From Bacteroidales bacterium (GTDB lineage Bacteria > Bacteroidota > Bacteroidia > Bacteroidales > UBA1402), in the NCBI GenBank assembly GCA_012511135.1, contig JAAZGQ010000114.1, positions 1 to 7,352 of the forward strand: a stretch of DNA of 7,352 nucleotides, in the 5' to 3' direction. The position numbers and the translations under genes were made by a program. Positions 1-6,258 of the stretch are shown in pieces. Positions within the stretch are counted from its first letter, which is position 1, and every line of letters starts with the position of its first letter. Below the pieces are notes generated by a model. That model was not told where the DNA came from. It saw only the letters and a program-made list of their open reading frames with translations, and did not search any database.

Positions 1-835
1 ATGAGACTATGGTCATAGGCCCCACTCCTCCGGGTACGGGAGTAATATAGGAACATTTTGGTGCCACGGTCTCAAAGTCGACATCTCCAAAGAGTTTAAA
101 TCCGCTTTTTGTTTTATCCGAAGGTAAACGGGTAGTTCCAACGTCAATCACCACCGCTCCTTCTTTGACCATATCGGCCTTGAGAAAACCGGGACGGCCC
201 AAGGCGCAAATAATGATATCGGCTTTGATGCATTGCTCCTTAATATCAGCAGAATAGCTATGAACCACTGTCACTGTTGCATTACCCGGATAGGCTTTAC
301 GCATGAGCAATGCCGCCAGGGGCTTGCCTACGATATTGCTTCGGCCGATTACCACCACATGTTTTCCGGCAGTAGGAATCTCGTAGCGTTTGATCAGTTC
401 CAGTATACCGGCCGGCGTTGCCGACAAAAAGGCAGGCAAACCAATAAATGCACGACCAACGTTAATGGGATGAAAACCATCCACATCCTTGCGATAATCA
501 ATCGCCTCAATAATTTTGTGTTCATCTATATGAGCCGGCAGGGGTAATTGTACGATATAACCGTCTACAGCCGGATCCTGATTGAGTTTATCGATCGCTG
601 CCAGCAATGTCTCCTCGCTGACGGTTTCTTCGAAACGTATCAAAGAAGATTCAAAACCGCAGACCTGACAGGCCTTGATTTTGTTGGCCACATAAGTTTC
701 GCTGCCACCATCATGGCCTACCAGTACAGCGGCCAGATGAGGTGTTTTTTGCCCGGCAGCTTTCATGATAGATACTTCCCCGGCAATTTCTTGTTTTATC
801 TGTTCAGAAACAGCTTTTCCGTCTATAAGTTGCAT
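1..835 (-). CDS. folD: FolD, bifunctional methylenetetrahydrofolate dehydrogenase/cyclohydrolase (3' end cut by window edge)
   Basis: Cytosolic enzyme that interconverts 5,10-methylene-, 5,10-methenyl- and 10-formyl-tetrahydrofolate with NADP, supplying one-carbon units for purines and formyl-Met. I translated the minus strand from the ATG at 835-833: 278 codons are present and no stop is reached. The family signature YVxxK lies at 48-52 (Y48, catalytic K52), the QLPLP motif at 96-100 (Q96), the DVDGF motif with D119, the Rossmann motif GRSNIVGKP at 164-172 and the C-terminal PGGVGPMTI at 268-276. These correspond to the known active-site Tyr, Lys, Gln and Asp. Family members are about 285-300 residues, so probably only 10-20 residues are missing. 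The N-terminus (MQLIDGKAVSEQI) matches Bacteroidia FolD as I remember it, which fixes the start. The gene begins 15 nt after the ffh stop, with no Shine-Dalgarno or promoter match, so it is probably co-transcribed with ffh. Confidence 0.97.
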   Translation of the reverse strand, partial: MQLIDGKAVSEQIKQEIAGEVSIMKAAGQKTPHLAAVLVGHDGGSETYVANKIKACQVCGFESSLIRFEETVSEETLLAAIDKLNQDPAVDGYIVQLPLPAHIDEHKIIEAIDYRKDVDGFHPINVGRAFIGLPAFLSATPAGILELIKRYEIPTAGKHVVVIGRSNIVGKPLAALLMRKAYPGNATVTVVHSYSADIKEQCIKADIIICALGRPGFLKADMVKEGAVVIDVGTTRLPSDKTKSGFKLFGDVDFETVAPKCSYITPVPGGVGPMTIVS

Positions 836-850
836 ATTGGTACAATTTAA

Positions 851-2179
851 TTATTTACGTTTTTTACCACCATGTTTCTTGTTGGGATTCATGGTACTGA
901 CAGTTTTCATCATCTTGCGGGTTTCGTCAAAACGTTTCATCAGATTGTTGACTTCCTGAATATTGGTACCACTGCCCCGGGCTATGCGCTGTCGGCGACT
1001 GCTGTCAATCAATGCAGGGTTGCCGCGTTCATAGGGAGTCATGGAATCAATGATGGCTTCGATATTCTTAAAGGCATTGTCGTCAATATCTACATTCTTT
1101 ATGGCTTTACCCACACCGGGTATCATGGATGCCAGGTCTTTTATATTACCCATTTTTTTTATCTGGGCAATCTGTGTTCTGAAATCGTCGAAATCAAACT
1201 GGTTTTTGATGATCTTTTTGTGCAAGCGGCGGGCTTCCGTTTCGTCATACTGTTCCTGAGCCTTTTCCACCAAAGACACCACATCACCCATGCCCAGAAT
1301 GCGATCGGCCATACGCTTAGGATGAAAAACATCCAGTGCCTCGGGTTTTTCGCCCGTTCCAATAAACTTGATAGGTTTTTGTACTACACTACGAATAGAC
1401 AAGGCTGCACCACCACGGGTATCACCGTCGAGCTTGGTGAGTACCACTCCGTCAAAATCCAGGCGTTCGTTAAACTCTTTGGCTGTATTGACGGCATCCT
1501 GGCCGGTCATGGCGTCTACTACAAAAAGAATCTCCTGAGGATTGACTGCTTTTTTGATGGCGGCAATTTCAGTCATCATCAACTCATCTACCGCAAGCCG
1601 GCCGGCAGTATCTATGATCAAAAGATCGTTCCCCTGTTGTTTGGCAAAGCGAAGAGCGTTGCGGGCAATCTGTACCGGATCTTTTTGATTCTCTTCCAGA
1701 TAGACCGGCACAGCAATTTGCTCACCCAATACTTTCAATTGTTCTATGGCAGCAGGACGATACACGTCACAGGCCACCAAAAGAGGATTTTTACCCCGTT
1801 TGGTTTTGAGCAGTTTGGCCAGCTTACAGGAAAAGGTGGTTTTACCCGAACCCTGCAAGCCGGACATTAAAATGATGGCAGGGCTGCCTTTTATATTCAG
1901 ATCCACGCTTTCGCCACCCATCAGGCTGGTTAGTTCGTCGTGAACAATTTTAATCATCATTTCCTGAGGCTTGACAGCTGTCAGGACATTCATGCCCATA
2001 GCCTTTTCCCTGACATCGTCGGTAAACTGCCTGGCCGTCTTATAATTTACGTCAGCATCCAGAAGCGCTTTACGAACTTCCTTAAGTGTTTCGGCCACAT
2101 TGATTTCTGTGATGCGACCTTGACCTTTAAGAATTTTGAACGAGCGTTCCAGTCGTTCACTCAAATTTTCAAACATCAT
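851..2179 (-). CDS. ffh: Ffh, signal recognition particle GTPase (SRP54)
   Basis: Protein component of the signal recognition particle. It binds 4.5S RNA and signal sequences of nascent membrane proteins and delivers ribosomes to the receptor FtsY through reciprocal GTP hydrolysis. The 442 residues match the usual bacterial length. The N domain covers about 1-95. The G domain has the P-loop GLQGSGKTT at 107-115, DVYRPAAIEQL at 138-148, DTAGR at 190-194 and TKLDGDTRGG at 248-257, followed by GTGEKPEALDVF at 274-285. The methionine-rich M domain starts near 325 and carries the RNA-binding motif SSRRQRIARGSG at 393-404. The tail is lysine-rich (KKHGGKKRK). Two adjacent ATGs (2179 and 2176) could each be the start. 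The gene starts 6 nt after the epimerase stop, so it appears to belong to the same transcript as the upstream glycan genes. The 4.5S RNA gene is not in this window. Confidence 0.99.
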   Translation of the reverse strand: MMFENLSERLERSFKILKGQGRITEINVAETLKEVRKALLDADVNYKTARQFTDDVREKAMGMNVLTAVKPQEMMIKIVHDELTSLMGGESVDLNIKGSPAIILMSGLQGSGKTTFSCKLAKLLKTKRGKNPLLVACDVYRPAAIEQLKVLGEQIAVPVYLEENQKDPVQIARNALRFAKQQGNDLLIIDTAGRLAVDELMMTEIAAIKKAVNPQEILFVVDAMTGQDAVNTAKEFNERLDFDGVVLTKLDGDTRGGAALSIRSVVQKPIKFIGTGEKPEALDVFHPKRMADRILGMGDVVSLVEKAQEQYDETEARRLHKKIIKNQFDFDDFRTQIAQIKKMGNIKDLASMIPGVGKAIKNVDIDDNAFKNIEAIIDSMTPYERGNPALIDSSRRQRIARGSGTNIQEVNNLMKRFDETRKMMKTVSTMNPNKKHGGKKRK

Positions 2180-2185
2180 AATATT

Positions 2186-3175
2186 TTATTCGCTTTTAAA
2201 CGTAATGTCATCGGTTCTGGGATGAACAAATTCAAATTCCAGGGTTCTGGACAAACCTTCTTCCAGGGTATAGGGAGCTTTAAATCCCGATGCCAGCATT
2301 CTGGAGGCATCGTATTGTGTGGTGGCACAAAACTTTCGTACCCGTACACTGCTGATAGAAAACTTACGACCTGTCAGCCACGACAACAGATCAAAACCCA
2401 GGCCTCCAAGCATACCTAAAAAATAGGGATAATGCACTTTTGACATGCGTTTACCCAATACTTTTCCAACCAGAGCCAACAATTTATTCATGTCAAAATC
2501 GGGCTTATCAATATAATTATACACCTGATAAGCCTCTTTATTTGTATCTATTAAATAATCCACAAATGCCACCACATTGCCCACATAGGCCATAGATTTT
2601 ACATTCAGGCCCTTACCTACCATCAGGAAACGGCCCTGAGAAATCTGTTGCAGTAAGTTGTATACATTGCCCCTGTTGCGTTCACCAAAGATGACTGTGG
2701 GACGCACAATGTTTATGTTCCAGTCGGGATGTTCTTTGTACCAGTTTTGTAATTTCTGTTCAGCCTGCCATTTGCTTTTTCCGTAATGGTTAAAGGGATC
2801 GGCCGCAAAACTTTCGTCCGGATTCCGTTTATTTAGACCATATATGGCCACAGAGCTAAAAAAGACCAGGCGTTTTATTCCGTTGTGCTCCATAGCTTCG
2901 AGCACATGCTGCATTCCGGTGACGTTGACATCGTAATACAAAGAGGCAGGACTTACGTCATCGCGATGTTCGGCAGCCAGCAGAATTACCAACTCGGTAT
3001 CTTTGAGCAATTCCAACATTTTTTGTTTGTCCAGCACATTGGCTATGGTGGTCAAATCAGGAAAGAAAGGACTTTGCTGCTTGTCGATGTTCAATAATTC
3101 ATGCCCCTTACTGCGGAGAAGATCCATTAAACGGGTTCCGACAAAACCGGAGGCTCCGATCAAGCTTATATTCAT
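2186..3175 (-). CDS. NAD-dependent epimerase/dehydratase (extended SDR), nucleotide-sugar type, substrate unknown
   Basis: A 329-residue extended short-chain dehydrogenase/reductase, of the group that epimerises, dehydrates or reduces nucleotide sugars for surface polysaccharides. The NAD-binding loop GASGFVG is at 7-13 and the acidic residue D31 ends the second strand. The catalytic serine is probably S108 in FFSSVAIYG (105-113). The catalytic pair YGKSK gives Y131 and K135. VRPTVIFGERNRGN (158-171) and KSMAYVGNV (193-201) are typical substrate-domain segments. The C-terminal part (about 245-290) has a moderately hydrophobic stretch and conserved-looking KFSISSVRVRKFCATTQYD. This tail recalls unassigned epimerases of O-antigen and lipopolysaccharide clusters, not GalE or RmlB. 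It could be a C4 epimerase or C4 reductase, and the sequence does not decide. It starts 6 nt after the stop of the second glycosyltransferase and ends 6 nt before ffh, so it closes the glycan cassette. Confidence 0.9.
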   Translation of the reverse strand: MNISLIGASGFVGTRLMDLLRSKGHELLNIDKQQSPFFPDLTTIANVLDKQKMLELLKDTELVILLAAEHRDDVSPASLYYDVNVTGMQHVLEAMEHNGIKRLVFFSSVAIYGLNKRNPDESFAADPFNHYGKSKWQAEQKLQNWYKEHPDWNINIVRPTVIFGERNRGNVYNLLQQISQGRFLMVGKGLNVKSMAYVGNVVAFVDYLIDTNKEAYQVYNYIDKPDFDMNKLLALVGKVLGKRMSKVHYPYFLGMLGGLGFDLLSWLTGRKFSISSVRVRKFCATTQYDASRMLASGFKAPYTLEEGLSRTLEFEFVHPRTDDITFKSE

Positions 3176-3181
3176 ACCAGC

Positions 3182-3925
3182 TTATTTAATTCGTTTCAAA
3201 AAGGCCCTTACAGCATAATTTATAAAATAATAGACTGCCAGGGGTATTCCTGTTTTTTCTACTTTCACATATATATTCCACTGCCAGGAGAGCACATCCC
3301 ATTTATTGGAAGAAACCGATTGGCGCCTTACCCTGTAGAGGGCTGTCACCGTATTGGTATTTTTAGCAATGTAACCATCTTTGAGTATGGATAACCATAC
3401 TGCATAATCTTCATGCCCTATGAAATCAAAAAAACGCTTTCCCACTTTTTGGGTATCGTACATAACTGTTAAACAGCCCATTACATTACCCTTTAGTAAA
3501 GTATTGTAATTTACCAAAGAAGGAGCTTTAATGATACGATTGTCCCGCTTGCCCTCTTCGGATATTTTTTCGTAATCAGAATAAACAATGGCAACTTTAT
3601 CTTCCTGAAACAGGCTGAGTTGTTCTTCAAGTTTGCCTGGCAGCCATACGTCGTCACTGTCTAAAAAAGCAATAAACCTTCCTCTGGCGTGTTCTAAACC
3701 TATGTTTCTGGGTAAGGTCGGTGAACCCGAGGGTCGTTCAGTCTGTATGTATCTGATTCTTGAATCCTTGCGACAATATTCCTGAATTATTTCCGCTGAA
3801 TTATCCCTGGAGTTGTCATCAACAACTATCATCTCCCAGTCCGTATAGGTTTGGGCAATAACAGAATCTATCGCCTGAGGAATAAAATCAACAGAATTAT
3901 AGCAGGGAGTGATTATTGATATCAT
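3182..3925 (-). CDS. GT2-family glycosyltransferase (second of two in the cassette)
   Basis: A 247-residue GT-A fold family 2 glycosyltransferase, expected to transfer a sugar from a nucleotide-sugar donor at the cytoplasmic face of the membrane. The N-terminus ISIITPCYNS is the classic GT2 opening. The nucleotide-binding VDDNS is at 35-39. The metal-binding motif is in FLDSDDVW (87-94), with D89-S90-D91. The likely catalytic-base region HEDYAVW is at 171-177 and the acceptor-side YRVRR at 197-201. The C-terminus (about 227-247) is a short hydrophobic-basic segment that could sit on the membrane; there is no full transmembrane domain. Its ATG overlaps the radical SAM stop as ATGA (3925-3922), indicating translational coupling. 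A weak AAAGGA lies about 11 nt upstream of the start. The gene looks more AT-rich by eye than ffh, as is common for glycan genes. Donor and acceptor cannot be predicted. Confidence 0.95.
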   Translation of the reverse strand: MISIITPCYNSVDFIPQAIDSVIAQTYTDWEMIVVDDNSRDNSAEIIQEYCRKDSRIRYIQTERPSGSPTLPRNIGLEHARGRFIAFLDSDDVWLPGKLEEQLSLFQEDKVAIVYSDYEKISEEGKRDNRIIKAPSLVNYNTLLKGNVMGCLTVMYDTQKVGKRFFDFIGHEDYAVWLSILKDGYIAKNTNTVTALYRVRRQSVSSNKWDVLSWQWNIYVKVEKTGIPLAVYYFINYAVRAFLKRIK

Positions 3926-5385
3926 TTGGAATAAGATCCTTTAATTAGGTATTTAACTAATGATTTGAAACCTATCCAGTTACGTTTAAGCTCGTCAAAG
4001 TCCGTCAGAGACTGGCCCATTTTGCGAACCAGGTATTTAGGATGAGTGTAGTATTTTCTTCTGGCATAGTCACAAAATTCAACCAAATCTTCGTTGCTGA
4101 GATTGGGCAGATTTATTACCGCATTATGCAAACCGGTATCGGTCAGCCATTGATTCCAGTCTTCGGTAATTAAATAGCCTTTGTCTTTGGCTTCCTGGTA
4201 TGCTTCTGTGCCGGGATAAACCATAAGCGGGAAAAATTGCGCTGTATCGGGTTGCAGCTTCATGGCCAGATCCAGGGTTTTTTGCATAGTCTCCCTGGTT
4301 TCGTTCAGATTACCTACCATAAAACAACCATGCACCAAAATACCGGATTTACGACAAAGTTCCATAAATTCTTCAGCCTTGGCAAGGTTGAGGTTCTTTT
4401 TCATATGTTTAAGTACCTCGTCGTCCCCACTTTCGAAACCGACAATAACCAATCGCAATCCTGATTTCTTAAGGGTTTTGAAAAAGTCCAGATCGGCAAT
4501 CAGGTCAGCCCGCTGATTCACGTTATAGGGAATTTTATTGCCACGGCGAATTAATTCATCGGCTATGCCCATAACATGATCTTTGCTTATGATGTAGGTA
4601 TCGTCTTCAAAGGTGATTGATCTGACTTTGGGAAATTCCTTTTTTATAAAATCGAACTCATCTGCCACATTAGAGGCTGAACGATAGCGCATGCGATGTC
4701 CGCTAAAAGTCTGAGGGAAAGCACAAAATGTGCAATGATACGGGCAACCCCGACTGGTGTCAAAAGTTATATTGGGATGCGGAGCAAAACCGTAATAATA
4801 ATCTTCAATTTTCAAAAAGCGTTTATAGACTTCCGAGACAAAAGGCAGTTCATCCAGATTCAAAATCAGTTCTGCGGGCTGGTTACGCTCTATCTCTCCG
4901 GAAGCATTTTTCCACACCAGCCCTTTGACTGTTGACATGGAAGCTCCGCTACTCAAAGCTTCCAGCCAGTCGCGCACAATGTAATCGTATTCTTTAAGAG
5001 CTACGTATTTGAGATGTCTGGAAGCTTTAAGTGATTCTTCGGGTAAAACAGAAACATGGCGTCCTACCATCAAAACAGGCAATTTTGGAAATTTATCCAC
5101 AATCTGATCAACTACCTGTAAATCATTTATAATACTGGGAGTGGAGCAATCAACCACTAAAGCCTCTATGTTTTTGGCTGCAATTCTATCCTTCACGTAT
5201 TGAACATCGACACTCCAGGCGGGAGCATCAATCAAATCGACATTATGCCCTGCTTTGATAGCCACACCGGCAGCCTGGGACAACCACTTCGGATAATAGA
5301 TTGTACTGCTTTTGGTAACGGCAGGACTTCGGGATTCTCTGGAAAAGTGATTGAAAAAAGGAGGATTTAAAAACAATACGTTCAT
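3922..5385 (-). CDS. B12-binding-domain radical SAM enzyme, HpnJ-like
   Basis: A 487-residue member of the cobalamin-binding radical SAM class (COG1032 type). The N-terminal B12-type Rossmann domain covers about 1-150. It includes VGRHVSVLPEESL at 107-119, the usual GG-x-H...PEE motif in a variant form; no DxHxxG is present. The radical SAM barrel follows, with CxxxCxxC cysteines C214, C218 and C221 to bind the 4Fe-4S cluster and GFESG at 316-320 near the SAM site. A C-terminal extension of about 85 residues ends in KYYTHPKYLVRK. From memory, several segments agree closely with HpnJ of hopanoid synthesis: NPP near the start, YYPKWLSQ, LIDAP, STPS, PEESLKAS, LDELPFVSEVYKR, CTFC-x-x-PQT-x-x-GHR, RLVIVGFESG and PGT. 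HpnJ is linked to cyclitol ether formation from a glucosamine head group. No other hopanoid gene is visible, so this is probably a relative acting on another glycoconjugate. It overlaps both neighbouring glycosyltransferases by 4 nt. Confidence 0.93.
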   Translation of the reverse strand: MNVLFLNPPFFNHFSRESRSPAVTKSSTIYYPKWLSQAAGVAIKAGHNVDLIDAPAWSVDVQYVKDRIAAKNIEALVVDCSTPSIINDLQVVDQIVDKFPKLPVLMVGRHVSVLPEESLKASRHLKYVALKEYDYIVRDWLEALSSGASMSTVKGLVWKNASGEIERNQPAELILNLDELPFVSEVYKRFLKIEDYYYGFAPHPNITFDTSRGCPYHCTFCAFPQTFSGHRMRYRSASNVADEFDFIKKEFPKVRSITFEDDTYIISKDHVMGIADELIRRGNKIPYNVNQRADLIADLDFFKTLKKSGLRLVIVGFESGDDEVLKHMKKNLNLAKAEEFMELCRKSGILVHGCFMVGNLNETRETMQKTLDLAMKLQPDTAQFFPLMVYPGTEAYQEAKDKGYLITEDWNQWLTDTGLHNAVINLPNLSNEDLVEFCDYARRKYYTHPKYLVRKMGQSLTDFDELKRNWIGFKSLVKYLIKGSYSK

Positions 5386-6128
5386 GATAAGGCGTATTTA
5401 GATACAGGCATGCAAAACTTATTTTTTAAGCTCCTGCCAATGAGATGATATATTAAATGCAAGCGATACCTCAGCTTGTACGTCAAGGAATTGGTACTGG
5501 TTGATCCTGTAAAGGAAACCGTATTGTCGTGTCTGCGGTACAATACCAGTACTTCGTCCAGATAGCCGGTCCTGAAATGCCACTGTGCATACAAGGCCAA
5601 CCATAGGTCATGAGCAGCCAGGCCCCTTGGAAAAGGCATGGTTGCTTTTAAGACCGATGAACGCATAAGCATGCAGCAACCCAGCCAGGCATTTTTGTAT
5701 AAATTGGACAAAAGCCTTCGTTTCATAGGCCACCGGGCATCAAAATGCGGAGACTTAATAATCTTAAGCTCCTGATCTACCAGGGCGCAATTGCACATGG
5801 CCACATCCAGGTCGGCCTTATCCAGAAATTCTACCATTTTGTCTAATTTTCCGGCTAACCATACATCGTCCTGGTCTGCCAAAAAAATATATTCTCCCCG
5901 GGCCTTGGATAAAGCATTCTCGAAATTATTAGCGATGCCTTTACGCTGGTTGAGGAAAAACCGGATTCTTTTATCCTTATATGCATGGATAATCTCCTTG
6001 GTTTTATCGCTGGAACCATCATCAGAAACAATCAGTTCATCCTTGTCTCCAAGCTGGCTCAGGATGGAATCCAATTGTTCCTTCAAATACCGTTCCCCGT
6101 TGTAGCTTGCCATACATACTGAAATCAT
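5382..6128 (-). CDS. GT2-family glycosyltransferase, rhamnosyltransferase-like (first gene of the cassette)
   Basis: A 248-residue family 2 glycosyltransferase. It opens with ISVCMASYNGERYLKEQLDS, a form common in rhamnosyltransferase-like enzymes of O-antigen clusters. The nucleotide-binding SDDGSSD is at 35-41 and the metal-binding region is LADQDDVWL at 83-91 (D85, D87, D88). HDLWLAL at 173-179 holds the likely catalytic Asp, and LYRRHDNTVS (196-205) is typical of this subgroup. No transmembrane segment is obvious, so it is probably cytosolic or peripheral. It shares only general fold motifs with the other GT2 of the cassette, so the two probably add different sugars or make different linkages. 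Its stop overlaps the radical SAM start as ATGA (5385-5382). The start codon at 6128 is fixed by the conserved GT2 N-terminus and itself forms an ATGA with the stop of a short upstream ORF. The rhamnose assignment is only a family resemblance. Confidence 0.95.
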   Translation of the reverse strand: MISVCMASYNGERYLKEQLDSILSQLGDKDELIVSDDGSSDKTKEIIHAYKDKRIRFFLNQRKGIANNFENALSKARGEYIFLADQDDVWLAGKLDKMVEFLDKADLDVAMCNCALVDQELKIIKSPHFDARWPMKRRLLSNLYKNAWLGCCMLMRSSVLKATMPFPRGLAAHDLWLALYAQWHFRTGYLDEVLVLYRRHDNTVSFTGSTSTNSLTYKLRYRLHLIYHLIGRSLKNKFCMPVSKYALS

Positions 6129-6184
6129 CGCCCTTGTTTAATTGGTACGCGGTTAAACTTTCTCATAAAGAAAACAGGCATCAT
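6125..6184 (-). CDS. Possible 19-codon leader ORF overlapping the first cassette gene
   Basis: Starting at two adjacent ATGs (6184 and 6181), the minus strand reads MMPVFFMRKFNRVPIKQGR and then TGA. The TGA overlaps the glycosyltransferase ATG as ATGA, the same coupling geometry used at both internal junctions of the cassette. An in-frame TAA lies 12 nt upstream of the first ATG, so the ORF cannot extend further. I see no run of one amino acid that would suggest classical attenuation. It could be a translated leader that feeds ribosomes to the glycosyltransferase, the C-terminal remnant of a lost upstream gene, or chance. No Shine-Dalgarno is visible, and an ORF this short has little statistical weight. 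Confidence 0.3.
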   Translation of the reverse strand: MMPVFFMRKFNRVPIKQGR

Positions 6185-6190
6185 TATGAG
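6162..6190. repeat. 7-bp perfect inverted repeat in the cassette leader
   Basis: CTCATAA (6162-6168) and TTATGAG (6184-6190) are perfect inverted copies separated by 15 nt. They lie downstream of the predicted promoter, so they would be in the 5' untranslated RNA. One arm touches the first ATG of the short leader ORF. The stem is short, A/T-rich and has a long loop, so it could be a weak RNA hairpin, a protein-binding site or coincidence. No T-run follows, so it is not an intrinsic terminator. Confidence 0.3.
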
Positions 6191-6204
6191 TTTTGTTTAG
6201 CCGA

Positions 6205-6212
6205 CAAAGATA
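6205..6212 (-). promoter_or_regulatory. Predicted Bacteroidota -7 promoter element for the glycan-ffh-folD transcript
   Basis: The minus strand reads TATCTTTG, an exact match to the Bacteroidota primary sigma factor -7 consensus TAnnTTTG. It lies in the 130-bp gap between the nuclease stop and the first glycosyltransferase. Transcription would start near 6198, leaving a leader of about 70 nt. The -33 region (around 6231-6239) has only weak matches such as TTAG or TCTG at imperfect spacing. A palindrome ATAGCTAT (6210-6217) overlaps the box. This is the only good -7 match I found ahead of the six downstream genes. Confidence 0.6.
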
Positions 6213-6258
6213 GCTATTTTTCGCATTGTACAGACTAACAAAAGGGATTTTTTAAGAC

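Larger units (their letters stand above)
1..6198 (-). other. Predicted single transcription unit: GT2 - radical SAM - GT2 - epimerase - ffh - folD
   Basis: Six same-strand genes follow one another with junctions of -4, -4, +6, +6 and +15 nt. No intrinsic terminator is visible at any junction, and I found no TAnnTTTG in the stretch scanned upstream of ffh or folD. The promoter at 6205-6212 is the best upstream candidate. The unit continues past the left edge of the window. Internal promoters with poor consensus cannot be excluded, especially for essential ffh. Confidence 0.6.

Noticed and set aside
233..850. Two consecutive plus-strand open frames of about 100 codons
   Set aside because: Both are antisense to folD, which reads as an intact conserved protein on the minus strand through the same bases.
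872..1870. Long open frame of 332 codons on the plus strand
   Set aside because: It lies wholly antisense to ffh, whose protein is unmistakable. The antisense translation shows no family motif. It is a by-product of ffh codon use.
2186..6128. Calling the cassette a hopanoid biosynthesis cluster
   Set aside because: Only the radical SAM protein resembles a hopanoid enzyme. No squalene-hopene cyclase, adenosyl transferase or deacetylase is present, and the GT2s do not look like HpnI, which is longer and membrane-spanning.
6241..6258. Possible intrinsic terminator after the nuclease gene
   Set aside because: The minus strand here has an A-run followed by CCC and no stem with a T-run. I see no hairpin, so no terminator is called.
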